The position numbers and the translations under genes are program-made. Shown piece after piece: positions 1-10,746 of a stretch of 64,000 nucleotides of DNA. Every line of letters starts with the position of its first letter. Positions within the stretch are counted from its first letter, which is position 1. This DNA is from Balamuthia mandrillaris (Eukaryota; Discosea; Longamoebia; Balamuthiidae): the NCBI GenBank assembly GCA_031835245.1, contig JAVKOQ010000188.1:1-64000 (forward strand), in the 5' to 3' direction. The notes under the pieces were generated by a model, which did not search any database, was not told the origin of the DNA, and was given only the letters and a program-made list of their open reading frames with translations.

Positions 1-931
1 AAGAGTGCCAGCTGTATCAATGATGTCATCCACAATGATACAATGCTTGTCTTCTACGTTTCCAACAATTTGCATGGATTCTATGGTGTTGGCTTGTTGC
101 CTTCGTTTCAAAATTGTGACTACTGCAGCAACGCCAAGCTGATCAGCAATCCTACGGGCGCGCAATACTCCACCAGCATCAGGAGATACAATAGTAACAT
201 TATCCTTGCTAATGCCATCGCTCTCCAATTTCTTTTTGAGCCCTCCAATGAATTCCACCTCCGCGAACAAGTTGTCAACAGGGGTTTCGTGGAAGAAACC
301 CTGTATTTGGCCACAGTGCAGATCTAACGTGACCAGTCGATGTGGTCCTGTTGGTGTTGGTGCGGCAAAAGGGTGTGTTGTAACCCAACAAAAGACAAAA
401 TAAAGGTGAGCTGAGTGGAGCGGAGAGAAGGAGGTGAGAAAGAGAAACACTGACCCATGGCCTCAATCAGTTGAGCGACAGCGCTGGCGGAGATAGGAAC
501 TCTGGGACGAGTTTTGCGGTCTTGTCGGGCATAACCAAAATAGGGTACGACAGCCGTTATTCTCTTGGCAGAGGACAGTTTGAGGGTGTGAAGCAACAAA
601 AGCAGCTCCATGAGGTTGTTGTTCACTTCGCCACAGGTAGGCTGGATCACAAAGGCATCGGCTCCCCGCACGTTGTGTTTGATTTGGATTTTAATTTCTC
701 CATCAGAAAATTTGCCCACTTCACACTCGGCAATGTCCGCGCCGAGTTCTTTGGCAATATCCCTTGCTGGTTGAATAGAGCAGAACGTCGGGGGTCAGCC
801 ATACCAACCGGGGTGGGCGCAGAGGTTTGTTTTAAGGTGAGGAGTGGGCAAGGCGCACCAAGCTTCGAGTTAGCATTGCCAGAAATAAGCTTCACCACGT
901 AGCCAGGCTTCTTCGCTTGAGGATCTTCCAT
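1..931 (-). CDS. PRPS: Ribose-phosphate pyrophosphokinase (PRPP synthetase), C-terminus cut by window edge
   Basis: This enzyme makes 5-phosphoribosyl-1-pyrophosphate from ribose-5-phosphate and ATP for purine, pyrimidine, NAD, His and Trp synthesis in the cytosol. Three exons fit in frame on the minus strand: 931-859 ([20 protein letters not shown]), 766-455 and 347-1. Exon 2 carries the family hallmarks [29 protein letters not shown] and [19 protein letters not shown]. Exon 3 carries [23 protein letters not shown] and ends in the PRPP-binding loop [10 protein letters not shown] exactly at the window edge, so roughly the last third is outside. Splice joins (ATGG/GTCAGT, cag/GACC) restore the frame. 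The start is the first Met before the conserved VKLISGN block. It is divergent from the PC4 gene, with about 340 bp between them. Family assignment is certain; the isoform is not. Confidence 0.95.
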
Positions 932-1271
932 GATGTTAAGTGCACAAGAGGAGGAGAAGTCAGCTGCAGCTAGTCTTCCTGAGAGTGCGAGTGGAGCGAA
1001 CAACACGCGAAGAAGAAAAAGCCAAATGACGTGAAAAAATGAGGGGGCGGAGGAGGAGGAGGATGGGTGACGAATCCTGCGCACCTGCCAAAATATTGCA
1101 ATATTTTGGAAGAAAAATGGCCATTAGTGTCGACCCGAAATAAATCATTCGTGTCGACTAGTGGGGCAGCCGCAAAGCAAGCAAAGATTTGTGGAACACT
1201 CGGTGAGGGTTAGTTTTCAGCAGCGCGTGGTGGTGCAGCAAGCAGGAGCCTTTCATCCACTGCCAGGGTCC
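932..1271. promoter_or_regulatory. Shared 5' region between PRPS and PC4
   Basis: This 340 bp gap lies between two divergent start codons and must contain both promoters. I see no TATA box or other clear core element. Short ORFs across it look like noise. The call is inferred from gene arrangement only. Confidence 0.4.
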
Positions 1272-1906
1272 ATGGCTTCCATCGGGAAGAGAAAGCGAGA
1301 GGCAGCACCAGCTTCCACTGGTGGCGTTTATGCTGATGATGAGCTTGAGGTATGTCCCTCTCATTGTTCTTCCTTGCCGCCTGAAAGATTAAGGCCGGCC
1401 GTGCGCCCCCTCAGTCAGAAAGCCCAGCTGCCTCAAGCGGAGAGGAGGAAGAAGAAGTAAAAGACAGCAAAAAGAGCAATGAGAAGAAGCCCCAACGCCA
1501 AAAAACGACCACAGACAAGGCTTCAACCAGTGTTTCTACAGTGCCACGCTCTACCAATGCTGAAGGCAAGCCTGAGTGGGAGGTTGGTTGTTTTTCTTGC
1601 CTTTGGCTCCGCTATGTGTGACGGAAGAGAAAGCGCCTGACGTTGTCTTTGCAGATAGGTTCCTTGCGGAAGGTCTCGCTGAATGAGTGGAGAAAGGCAG
1701 TACGCGTTGACATTCGTGAATTCTACAAAACCAACACTGGGGAAGTAAAGCCGGGCAGAAAAGGTTTCTCTCCAAAGACCCACGTTTTTTCCCAACCCCG
1801 CCTCCTGCTAACTTTGTGCGTGACAGGCATAAGCCTTACTAAAGAGCAATGGGAGACGTTGAAAAGTATCATCCCTGATATTGATGCCGCCATTGCCGAA
1901 ATGTAA
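1272..1906 (+). CDS. SUB1: PC4/Sub1-type transcriptional coactivator
   Basis: This is a single-stranded-DNA-binding coactivator of RNA polymerase II transcription and acts in the nucleus. Four exons join in frame: 1272-1349, 1415-1582, 1655-1763 and 1827-1906. The N-terminus is a charged, Ser/Glu/Lys-rich tail (SESPAASSGEEEEE), as is usual for PC4. The C-terminal half is the PC4 fold: IGSLRKVSLNEWR, VDIREFY, GEVKPGRKGISLTKEQW and a final helix IPDIDAAIAEM. The GRKG|ISLT junction is split by the last intron. Total length is about 140 residues, close to human PC4 (127). An in-frame upstream ATG at 1161 exists, but the Met at 1272 gives the family-like length. It is convergent with the oxysterol-binding gene, with 170 bp between stops. 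Confidence 0.93.
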
Positions 1907-2076
1907 CAACCCACACGCACAGCACCCAGTAGAGCGGGCTGGTAGTTGCTCTCTGTGTCCGACATAAGCCGACCAGACAAGAAGGGGGATAGAAATAAAC
2001 TTATATGGAGAAACAAAAAAATGTTCGAAACTAAGATAATATTTGACCAAAAAGTTGGTCGTTGAGTCCAGCTTTG

Positions 2077-3428
2077 TCATTCAGAACTTGAGGCTTGGCT
2101 TAACTCTGCCTTACTCTTAATCTGAATGATGCCCTCTTCTTCCACTTCCTCTTCTTCCTCTTCGTTGAACTTTGGGTCAAGACTATGAGCGAGGAAAGGG
2201 GAGAGAGAAGTTAGTCCCACTTGCAACATGGAAGCAAGACCGAAGGAAAACGTACTTGATGTACTTATACACCCAGTCTCCGTTTTCCTCTTTTCTGAAA
2301 AGCCGTGGCTCGTAGGTTACGCCGTCTCTGTCTCGGTCTATAACCCCTTGCCTTTGGGCATCCTCCAATTTACACTTCTCATCGGTGGCTGTTTCTTGAT
2401 CTCCCTTTACCAGTGCCTGCGTCACGTTGTGCCACAGCCTTTCATATGGGGAAAAAACAAATGAAACAAAGACAAAAGAAACGACAAAGGTCAGTTAAAT
2501 GACATACTGGGAATAAAACGCAAGGGTTCATTTGACGTGAGAGCGAGTGAGGAGGGAAAAGGAAAGAGGGCTCACTTTCTAGACTCGAATTCCTCCTGGT
2601 CTTTCAAGGGACGGATGAGCATCTTCTCTTTCGGCACGCCGACCGGATCCCAGAATACCTCGGATTTCTGGTTGGTAGGAAGAAATTTAAGTGGGAAGTA
2701 GCGAATTTAGCAAAGCCGTTGTTCTGGCTCTAAAAGCATTCAATACCTTAGCTTTTTGCTCTTTGACAAATATTTGCTTGTCCCATTTACCACTGAGGGT
2801 ATAAAGTGTCTTCTTTTTGCCCTCAATAATCTTTCCACTAATGACGTTGTAATCTCCCCCAAAGAAGGGCTATGGTCGTCATCAAAGAGGCCGCCAAACA
2901 ACAAACATTTTTAGCGGTTGTTATTACAAGACAAAAAGCAAGAACGGGAATACCTTGGTTTTAAATTCTATCTCGGCCTTGAGGTCGTTTTCGGGACACC
3001 TAACGGTAACATTTCCTCCCAATTCCATCAAAAGTGTACCCCAAAGAATGCCACGTGCAATGGCGGAGGGGAACGTGAAAATATATTGTTCGTTATGGTG
3101 AAGGAGGTGTAGTGTTGCTTCGCCATCCAAAATCGCTGCTGTCGAGTTGCCCATAAACTTGGAACGGAAGTGAATCGAGCCATTCATGACCAATCCGTTC
3201 TTACGGTTTGAGGCGTAAAAGGCCGAGACCGGAGGGTGGTGCGACACTTGCTCTGCCACGAAAAAACTCTTAGAACTTTCGTCATGATGCCAAGAAGCAC
3301 GAAAGATCTCTCCAAGGATGGGGTTGTAGGGCTTCTTCACTCCCTATTTTTTTGTAATTCATTTTTTTCAAAATGTAAATGGGGTAAATTTCAAGGAGTT
3401 TCAAACGTAGCAAGAATGGAGTTATCGA

Positions 3429-3472
<44 letters not shown>

Positions 3473-3988
3473 AAGGAGAGGAGAAAGAAGATTAACAAAC
3501 CTTTGGGCGAATGTAAAAGCCAGACATGTACCACTTGGTAATGGCCAGGAATCGATCTACTGGATCTTCAAGCTTGGGAGAACTTGGAACAGGTGGAAAC
3601 AACGCGAAAATTTAAAAGAAATCCGGTTGATCACGAGGTTAGCTTCTGAAAGAAAAGGCTCCCTAACCAAGCAACCAGGGCGCTTCGAAGCGTACCTCAC
3701 AATCAGGCTGGGGTGAGTCATAAAGTCGGTCAACTTTTCAAGAAAAGACTTGGGCTCCAAGATGAAGGTGGGGAGAGTGACACGGGAGAGATCCATGCCA
3801 ATCCTAACTTGCGAGAGGAGGGAAAGCAGAATGTTCCTTGGCTCCTGGTCCAAGACCTCTGTCATGCCACCGTCGTCATCCACCGGCAAGGGTCCTTCAT
3901 CTTCCGCCTGGAGGCCCTCCAATTCCTCATCTTTCTTTCCTTTCTTATCTTTCTTGCTCATTTTTCTCTCCTTTTTGTTGTCTTCCAT
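2077..3988 (-). CDS. Oxysterol-binding protein-related protein (ORP), short form
   Basis: This is a lipid-transfer protein of the OSBP/ORP family, which moves sterols or phosphoinositides between membranes at contact sites. The start at 3988 opens with a Lys-rich then acidic leader, followed by an ORD domain. The family signature EQVSHHPPVSAFYA is present, as are KPYNPILGEIFRASW, GNVTVRCPENDLKAEIEF, GGDYNVISGKI and a C-terminal FEESRK-like block (LKDQEEFESRKLWHNVTQAL). The tail is acidic (FNEEEEEEVEEEG) and ends with stop 2077-2079. No PH domain, ankyrin repeats or FFAT motif is seen, so this is a short ORP like yeast Osh4 to Osh7. There are about seven exons. One intron (about 3430-3470) carries a (GA)n tract, which is CT on the sense strand. 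Confidence 0.93.
3430..3469. repeat. (GA)n microsatellite in ORP intron
   Basis: Uninterrupted GA dinucleotides. They read CT on the sense strand of the host gene, matching the polarity seen in most introns here. Confidence 0.95.
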
Positions 3989-4624
3989 AAAACAGTAGCA
4001 GGCTGGTAGAGCAGAAACGTTATTCCCTTCTCAGTGGCACAGTAATCTATTGAAAGCTCAGAGTGAGCGAAAGAAAAAGAGAAAAGGGGGAAGGCAGGCA
4101 ACAGCCTTACACCTTATAACTGCACTCTCGCAACACTGCTCACGAAGCGAAACAACAACAACAACAACAACAACAACAAGAACCTGCAGCAGCGTTGTTT
4201 CAAATACAAACCAAACCCTGGTTGGTAGCCAACAAAAAGGCAAAGGAAAAAAAAATAGTGGTTTGTTTGTTTTCTTTTGTTTGTTCGGCAGTGGTGGTGC
4301 GGGCTGGCGCAGCAAAAACCAACACAACACACAAACAGCTAGCCAACAGGTAGCGAGCTGAGGGGGCAACAGCTTTTGTGGTTCCGCCCGCCAGCTCTCC
4401 AGGAGATTTCCTTGCAGGCAGCACGACAACCCCTCAATCATGTTCCGGAACCCTCGTGCAGGCGGTAAATTATGCGTTGGCCCTTTTTTGTTTTTTAATT
4501 TGTTATTTTGCTCTCTCTTTGTTTGTATTCTCCTCGTCGCGGCAGACTCTCCCCCCTTGCTCCCCCTGCTCTTATCGGCTGCTCCTCTTTTCCCCACCCA
4601 CCCACCAGTATCATATTACCAAAC
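3989..4624. promoter_or_regulatory. Divergent intergenic region ORP / epimerase
   Basis: There are 636 bp between the two start codons. It holds an (AAC)n run near 4150-4178 and T-rich, low-complexity DNA just before the epimerase start. No convincing gene is visible. ORFs on both strands here are low-complexity shadows. Confidence 0.4.
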
Positions 4625-6183
4625 ATGGAATCCGGAAAGCCCAAGGTTCTCGTTCTTGGTGGAGTAGGCTTCATCGGCCGCAACTTTGTAAAATATTTGG
4701 TAGATAACGACCTGGCCGCCTACGTCCGCGTGGTAGACAAGGTTCTGCCCCCCACTGCCTTCCTCGGTCAGAGCCACCAGGAGGCTTTCGACAAGGACAA
4801 TGTAGAATACATGCAGGGCAACCTCACCAACCCAAGTAACTATTCTTCTCTGCTTATGTCTCACTCACTATACTTACCTCTCCTTTCCGCTAAAGCCTCC
4901 ATTGCCAAGTGTTACACTATTGAGGGAAGCAAGTTCAATTTAGTGTTTAACCTCGCCGCTGAGACCAAATATTCCCAAACTGACGAGGTACGACCCAGCC
5001 CCCTTCTTTGTTGCCCTACCTCTGGTTGTTGCTGTTGTGTCGTACTTGTCATTGCGTTGCTTGCTTTGGACTGCAACCATTTGGCAGTAAGTAATGCCAA
5101 ACGCTAACTGTGTTCATTAAACTCGAAAGGTTTACAATGAAAAAATCTTGGACTTGTCTAAGAAGGTAGCCGCTGAAGCCGCCAAACAAGGTGTGGATCG
5201 CTTTATTGAAGTCTCCACTGCCCAAATTTACGAAGCCGGCAAGGTTTGATCTCTTTCCTTCTCCCCTTCCTTCCTCTCTATTCCAGTTTTCCAAGTCTCT
5301 CTTTCCCCGCGTTGTACAACATTACCAACTTATTACTTGCCGGTTATGGTGTGCACAGAAAGCAAGCAAAGAGGACAGTACCACCAAGCCATGGACGGGA
5401 GTTGCTAAGTATTCATTGTTAGCGGAACAAGCCGTAAAAGCCACCGATGGGTACCAGTTTTTACCACGACATAGACAAAAACCTAAAAGTGGCTGACTCT
5501 ATCTCATTTGTAGATTGCAGTGGAACATTATTCGCCCCGCAGTTGTTTACGGTCCTGGTGACTCTGCAGGCATCTGTACGTAAGCTCTTGTTCGTCCACT
5601 TTTTCTTGTCTTCTGACTGTAAACACATCCACTAGCTCCTCGTCTCATTTGTGGTGCTGTCTATAAGCACTTGGATGAGAAAATGAAGTTCTTGTGGAGC
5701 TCTGACTTGAGGATAAATACTGTTCACGTCAGAGATGTATGTAAAGCTTTGTGGCATGTGGCCACTAATTGTCCCGCTGGAGAGAGCTACAACTTGGCTG
5801 ACCACAATGATACTAGTACGTATTTAATCACAGAGAGAGAGAGAGTTAGAGAAAAAAACTTGGAGCTTTTTAAATAAATATCAATTACTTTTGCTGACTT
5901 GTTCGGTGACCAACCCAGCCCAAGGAAAGATCAATTCGCACCTGGAAACACTATTTGGCATTAAGACCGGATTTCTTGGTGCTATGGTTTCGAACGTGGC
6001 TAAGGTTTGATCACGTCCACTTTCTCGAATTCTATTCTTGTGTACTAACTTGTTCCTGCAGCTGAGCATGAAGAGCTTGACTGAGGAGATCAATGACAAA
6101 CATCTTAAACCTTGGTCTGAGTTGTGCAAGGTCTGCTTTGTTTATTATTTTTTGAAGAGACGAATCTCCTTTGTAATCTCTCA

Positions 6184-6232
<49 letters not shown>

Positions 6233-6449
6233 GCTCAATGAAAAACAGAAAGAGGAGATCGTGAATACCCCATTGACCCCTTACCTGGACCAAGAGCTTC
6301 TCTACAACAACTCTCTTTCAGTGGATGGAAGCAAGATCGAGCGTGCAGGATTTACCTACGACCACCCTGAAATGACCACCGACCTTTTGAGAGAACAAGT
6401 GCAATACTTTGTGGATCAACACCTCTTCCCCTCTTCTGTGTTGCAGTAA
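4625..6449 (+). CDS. NAD(P)-dependent epimerase/dehydratase (extended SDR family)
   Basis: The product is a Rossmann-fold oxidoreductase or isomerase of the extended SDR group. Its substrate cannot be named. The N-terminus MESGKPKVLVLGGVGFIGRN holds the nucleotide-binding GGxGFIGR motif. NLAAETKYSQTD, EVSTAQIYEAGK, IIRPAVVYGPGD and INTVHVRDVCKALWHV are typical later blocks. The C-terminus (LFGIKTGFLGAMVS, and GFTYDHPEMTTDLLREQV) resembles a eukaryotic subfamily of uncharacterised SDR proteins. The active-site tyrosine lies in AKYSLLAEQ, so the usual YxxxK lysine position is Ala. This may be normal for the subfamily or may mean altered chemistry. There are about nine exons. An intron at 6190-6232 holds a (CT)n tract. 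The last 48 bp of coding sequence are duplicated just downstream. Confidence 0.85.
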
Positions 6450-6506
6450 AGAGATGGTGACCTTTTGAGAGAACAAGTGCAATACTTTGTGGATCAACAC
6501 CTCTTC
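6381..6506 (+). repeat. 78-bp-period partial duplication of the epimerase 3' end
   Basis: A 48 bp stretch at 6381-6428, inside the last coding exon (DLLREQVQYFVDQHLF), recurs at 6459-6506 after the stop codon, identical as far as I can read. The second copy is in the 3' untranslated region. Confidence 0.9.
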
Positions 6507-6726
6507 ACCTCTCTCTTTCTTTTGTGCGTGTTCCTTTAACAAGGATGGCGCGCAGAGAAAGCAGAGGGTCTAAAAACGAAAATATGTAGTTGTGCACCCC
6601 CCCTTTAGATTAAAACAATGTTTACAGAATATTTATAATATGGGGACGCGCCGATGGGAAAGTGGATGGGCGCTTCTGAAGCCCTCTAGCCCACCCCATC
6701 CCCGCGTTCTCGCAAGAACTTTCATT

Positions 6727-7152
6727 TGTGAGTTTACTCACTTATGTGACTTTTAATCCATCAGAATATTTATAAGAGGAGCTAACCAATGTTCTTGGAA
6801 GGGTCGTTTGGCCATTTGTTCTGAGCATAAGAAATGAGCCGCTTGACCGCTTGGATGTATTTGCGTTGGGTCTCGTCGTTGAGGACATGAGCCACCTGGT
6901 TAGAGAAGATCTTTTCGCGAGCAGAACGCTCATGAATACCCACCATGGTGACACCCATGGGCCAAGGAGCATTGCCAATGGCCATCCGTAGATAGGCGTC
7001 GTTCGCTTTCAGGTACTCTCTAGTTTTTATCCAAGACACTATCTCGGCCAAAGGCTCCAAGATCTCCCCCGCCAGAGTACGCTTTCGTAGCAGCGTGAAC
7101 AGCGGTTTGATATTTCTGATGGATTAAAATTCACACGAGTGAGTAAACCCAC
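6727..7152. repeat. ~40 bp imperfect inverted repeat flanking PRP18 exon 2
   Basis: The sequence around 6727-6768 (gtttactcac ... ttttaatccatcag) recurs in reverse complement around 7112-7152. The two arms bracket the second exon of PRP18. The inner arm forms the 3' end of the intron, including its acceptor. The outer arm lies beyond the stop codon. Identity is about 85-90 percent by eye. Confidence 0.8.
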
Positions 7153-7938
7153 GGGGGTTGTGTGGTATTTTGGGAATAAAACAGAAAACGAAATCTCACT
7201 TACCTGCAAGTTTGCTTGAAGGTGGCGGTGGCGACTTTGCCGGAGGCTGTCCGTTTGATGTCATCGCTGCGGGCGCTCAAGTCCTTCTCCCATTCTCTCA
7301 GCAAGTGCTTGAGAAGGTAGAGCACGGCGTCCTCTTTGCAAAGCGTAGACTCATCCACTTGCTCTGGCAGCTCTTCCTCTTCCTCTTCTTCGGGTTTCAA
7401 TTGGATGGTGTCACCCTCCTCCATTACTTTTATGTCCAGGCCAAACTCGTCTTTAGAACCGCTTTTGTATTCTGCTTCAACAGGACCGAGTGCCTCCAGT
7501 TGCAAAAGCCTGTGCTCTCGCTCTAGATCCGTTTCACCAAAGAGGGTGATAGGTTGGGAAAGGCTACGTAACCTCTTGATCACTTCCCCTTTGGGTAGAG
7601 TAGGTTTTTGTCTCTCCACTTTCCAGGAATCTTCCTCTTCCTCCTCTTCCTTTTTGTTTGAAACGGTATCGTTGCTCTTGTCTTTGGGGTTGGCCTTTGC
7701 TCCTCTGTTGCTAGCCTTTTCTTTTGTGGAGGCTCCGTTCTCTGTGGCGTTTCCTTTGCCCTTTCTTCCTCTCTCCTCCTGCTTCCGCCTCTCCTCCTCT
7801 TCCCGCTCTCTCTCTATCTCCCCTTTGGTCTTGTAGCGCTTCTGCAGAGGCTCCGCCGCGCCCGCTTTGGCGGCAGCCAACTTGCGCTTCTTTTCTATCT
7901 CGGCGCGAAGAGCCGCCAATCCCCCGGAAGCTGCCTTC

Positions 7939-7940
<2 letters not shown>
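6782..7940 (-). CDS. PRPF18: Pre-mRNA splicing factor PRP18
   Basis: This is a second-step splicing factor that works with Slu7 in the spliceosome. Two exons are clear: 7940-7204 and 7115-6782, about 356 residues (human 342). The N-terminus has a coiled-coil Lys/Glu-rich region, a charged middle ([11 protein letters not shown]) and a PRP4-like motif ([20 protein letters not shown]). Exon 2 carries the highly conserved Prp18 core, including [20 protein letters not shown] and [20 protein letters not shown]. The start at 7940 is chosen because upstream codons are a poly-CTG tract. An upstream in-frame Met near 8046 would add a Ser-rich leader. The stop TAG (6782-6784) falls right after DPSKNIG. 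Confidence 0.94.
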
Positions 7941-7975
<35 letters not shown>

Positions 7976-8286
7976 ACTTGGCTGTGGGGGGGAAGGGCCT
8001 GCTGCTGCTTCTGGCGCTGCTGAGAAGATGAGGAGGATAATGTTGCATGAGGGGTGCTATGCTAAAGCCTGATCGCTGCAGATCAGTCTGATCGCTAAGC
8101 CACAAAACGGTGGCGTGGCGTGGCGTGGCGCCCCTCTCCCTGCTGCTGCTGCTGCTGCTCTGAAAAAAAAGCTTCCTCCTGCTGTAGCTGCGCGAAGAGG
8201 TCGAACGCGCGCCCACGAAGAAGAAGAACACAAGACTTGCACGCACACACACCACCTCCCCCTTATCAACCAACCACATAACCAAA
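7941..8286. promoter_or_regulatory. Divergent intergenic region PRP18 / RPN3
   Basis: This 346 bp gap lies between head-to-head genes. It opens with about 12 CTG triplets (7940-7975) directly upstream of the PRP18 start and has shorter CTG runs near 8140-8160. Reading through on the minus strand would give poly-Ser or poly-Gln, so the tract may be 5' UTR or an N-terminal extension. Confidence 0.45.
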
Positions 8287-8447
8287 ATGGTTAGCGAGAG
8301 TACCACAGCAGCCAGCCAACCACTCAAAGCACAGGAGGAGGCCACCAACGCTAAAACTGCCCCAAAAGAAGGCCCTGCCTTGACGCTATCAGGTGTGCCT
8401 TTGTTTTCCTTTTTCATCAATTATCTTTTCCTTTGTGTTCACTGTGC

Positions 8448-8485
<38 letters not shown>

Positions 8486-10451
8486 CATGTAGAGCTTGAT
8501 AGTCAGGTAGCTGACGTACAGCAGTCGGTGCTTGCCAAAGAAACTCGCTTGATTTCTCGAGCCCTCAGAAGATTTTTCACTGTCAACAGAAAGCAGTTGA
8601 GTTCCAGCATTCTCCACCGCCTTGTCAGCCAACACTACATCAAGGATGAACCTCGGAAAGAACAATTGTTGAGCTTTGTATCCAAGGTGAGTGATGTGGT
8701 GATCGATTGACTGGACTCGCTCATCAAAGTGTTTTTTCTAACCTGTACTCTCAGTTGCCTGAAAGCATGGAAGTGGTTGAACAATCAGTGGTTGAACCCA
8801 GCAAAGAAGAGGAGGGCAAAGGGCCTCTCAGCACAGAGTTTCTCCCTGAAGTGGAGATCTATTTATATCTTCTCGTAACCATAGCTTTGCTCGACAACAA
8901 GCTTTACGAAGAGGTTTGCTTTTTTTTTTTGTGCATTTGAGGTTCACGGGTATTGACCAGACTGCTCACCTAGGCGGCTGCCTGTTCCTCCATCATGATA
9001 AGCCAACTGCAAACTTACAACAGAAGAACATTAAACCCATTAGCTGCCAAAGCCTTCTTCTACTATTCGCGTGCTTTTGAGCTTTGCAATCGTCTGGCTG
9101 ATATTAGATCGTACGTGAGACCAGTCTTGAGGGTTTTTGGACCTCTGTATTGCCTTTTCTAATCTCTTTTTCTATAACCTTTATTAGGGTATTGCTTGCT
9201 GCTCATCGCATTAGCAGCCTTCGCCATGACGACGAGACCCACGTAAGCTTCCTTCGCATTCAAATCGTGCCGTGCCTTTCATCATTTACTTGGGTTGCTC
9301 ACTTATCTTTATACAGGCGACGATCCTTAACCTGTTGCTCAGAAATTATTTACATTACAACCTGTATGATCAAGCGGACAAACTTCAAGCAAAAACCACT
9401 CTCAAAGAGGATTCTACCTCTAGCAATCAAGTGGCGCGTTTCCGTTTCTATCAAGGTTTGTCATATCTAGCCTTGCTGATTGACAAATCATATGCTCACA
9501 TGTTTGTTTGTCTCTCATCTATAGGAAGAATTAAGGGTATTCAGTTGGATTACACTGGTGCTTATGCTGACCTTCAAGAGGCCATCCGCAAGGCTCCTCA
9601 GCACTCCGCTCAGGGCTTTAGGCAAACCGTTCATAAGTTTGCCTGTATTGTGCAGTTGTTAATGGGAGAGATTCCTGAACGCTCTATCTTCAGGCAGAAG
9701 AGCTTTAAGGCAGTTCTCAAGCCGTATCTTAAGCTTACACAGGTGCGCTTACCCATCCCTCGCTTCGGTTCATAGCCTTTTCCTGATACTTATCATCTCT
9801 CTAGGCTGTCCGCGTGGGCGACCTTGTGGCCTTCCATGATGTCGTCAAGACCTTTGGAACAACGTTCAGAAACGACAAGACTTACACCCTTATCCAAAGG
9901 TAGGTGCCCAATATGAAAGATGTAAAAAACCAGTGGTTAACGAGGATTTTATTCTCAGGTTGCATCATAATGTAATCAAGACAGGCCTTAGAAAGATCAA
10001 TGTTTCCTACTCGCGCATCAGCATCGATGACATCTGCAAGAAGCTGCAGCTTGATAATGTGCATGACGCTGAGTCTATTGTTGCTAAAGCCATCCGTGAC
10101 GGAGTTATTGATGCCACAATTGACCATGCGGAACGTTTTATCCAGTCCAAGGTGAGAAGCGCTCCGTGTCTTATAAGCATATTATTGGTCTAATAAGACG
10201 TCTCTTCGCAGGAAAACACCGACATTTACTCTACCCAAGAGCCACTTGAGGCCTTCCACATGCGGATTAACTTTTGCCTAAAGATGCACAACGAAGCGGT
10301 TAAGGCTATGCGCTACCCCGATATGCCCAAAAAGGTTTCATTGCTGCAACAAGAGGAAGAAGAAGAAGCCGAAAAGGCAGAAGAGGATAAGGACAAAGCT
10401 GCCGACAAGAATAAAGACGAGAAGAAAGGCAACAAAAAGGGTTCCGAGTAA
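8287..10451 (+). CDS. PSMD3: 26S proteasome regulatory subunit RPN3 (PSMD3)
   Basis: This is a non-ATPase PCI-domain subunit of the 19S lid of the proteasome. The ATG at 8287 opens [20 protein letters not shown]. It continues through exons encoding [91 protein letters not shown], and the PCI half [20 protein letters not shown] and [13 protein letters not shown]. The tail ends in a Lys/Glu-rich stretch (about 30 residues), typical of RPN3. There are about nine exons, with a (CT)n tract in intron 1. Splicing was not traced base by base, but all blocks are in order. The gene is convergent with the MAPK15-type gene (295 bp). Confidence 0.93.
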
Positions 10452-10562
10452 GATGATCAGCATACCGCCTTCTGCACCAGCTACACAGTATAAATTTCTT
10501 TCGTTTTAAATGCGTTGTTTCGTTTGTTGTTCGCCTTGCGTCTCTCTTTGTTTCTTTCATGT

Positions 10563-10564
<2 letters not shown>

Positions 10565-10602
<38 letters not shown>
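10565..10602. repeat. (CT)n microsatellite downstream of RPN3
   Basis: A CT dinucleotide run in the 3' intergenic region between RPN3 and the MAP kinase. Confidence 0.95.
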
Positions 10603-10606
<4 letters not shown>

Positions 10607-10746
10607 CTCTCCTCGCTTCTTTTATTTTGAAGCTTTTAATCACGCTCCACCTTGAGTAACTGACTAACTTGAGGTATTTAACCTCTGCTAAGGTCCTTGA
10701 CTTGTTATATCATGAAGTTCTGCTTATCGTCACCCTCAATTCTTAT

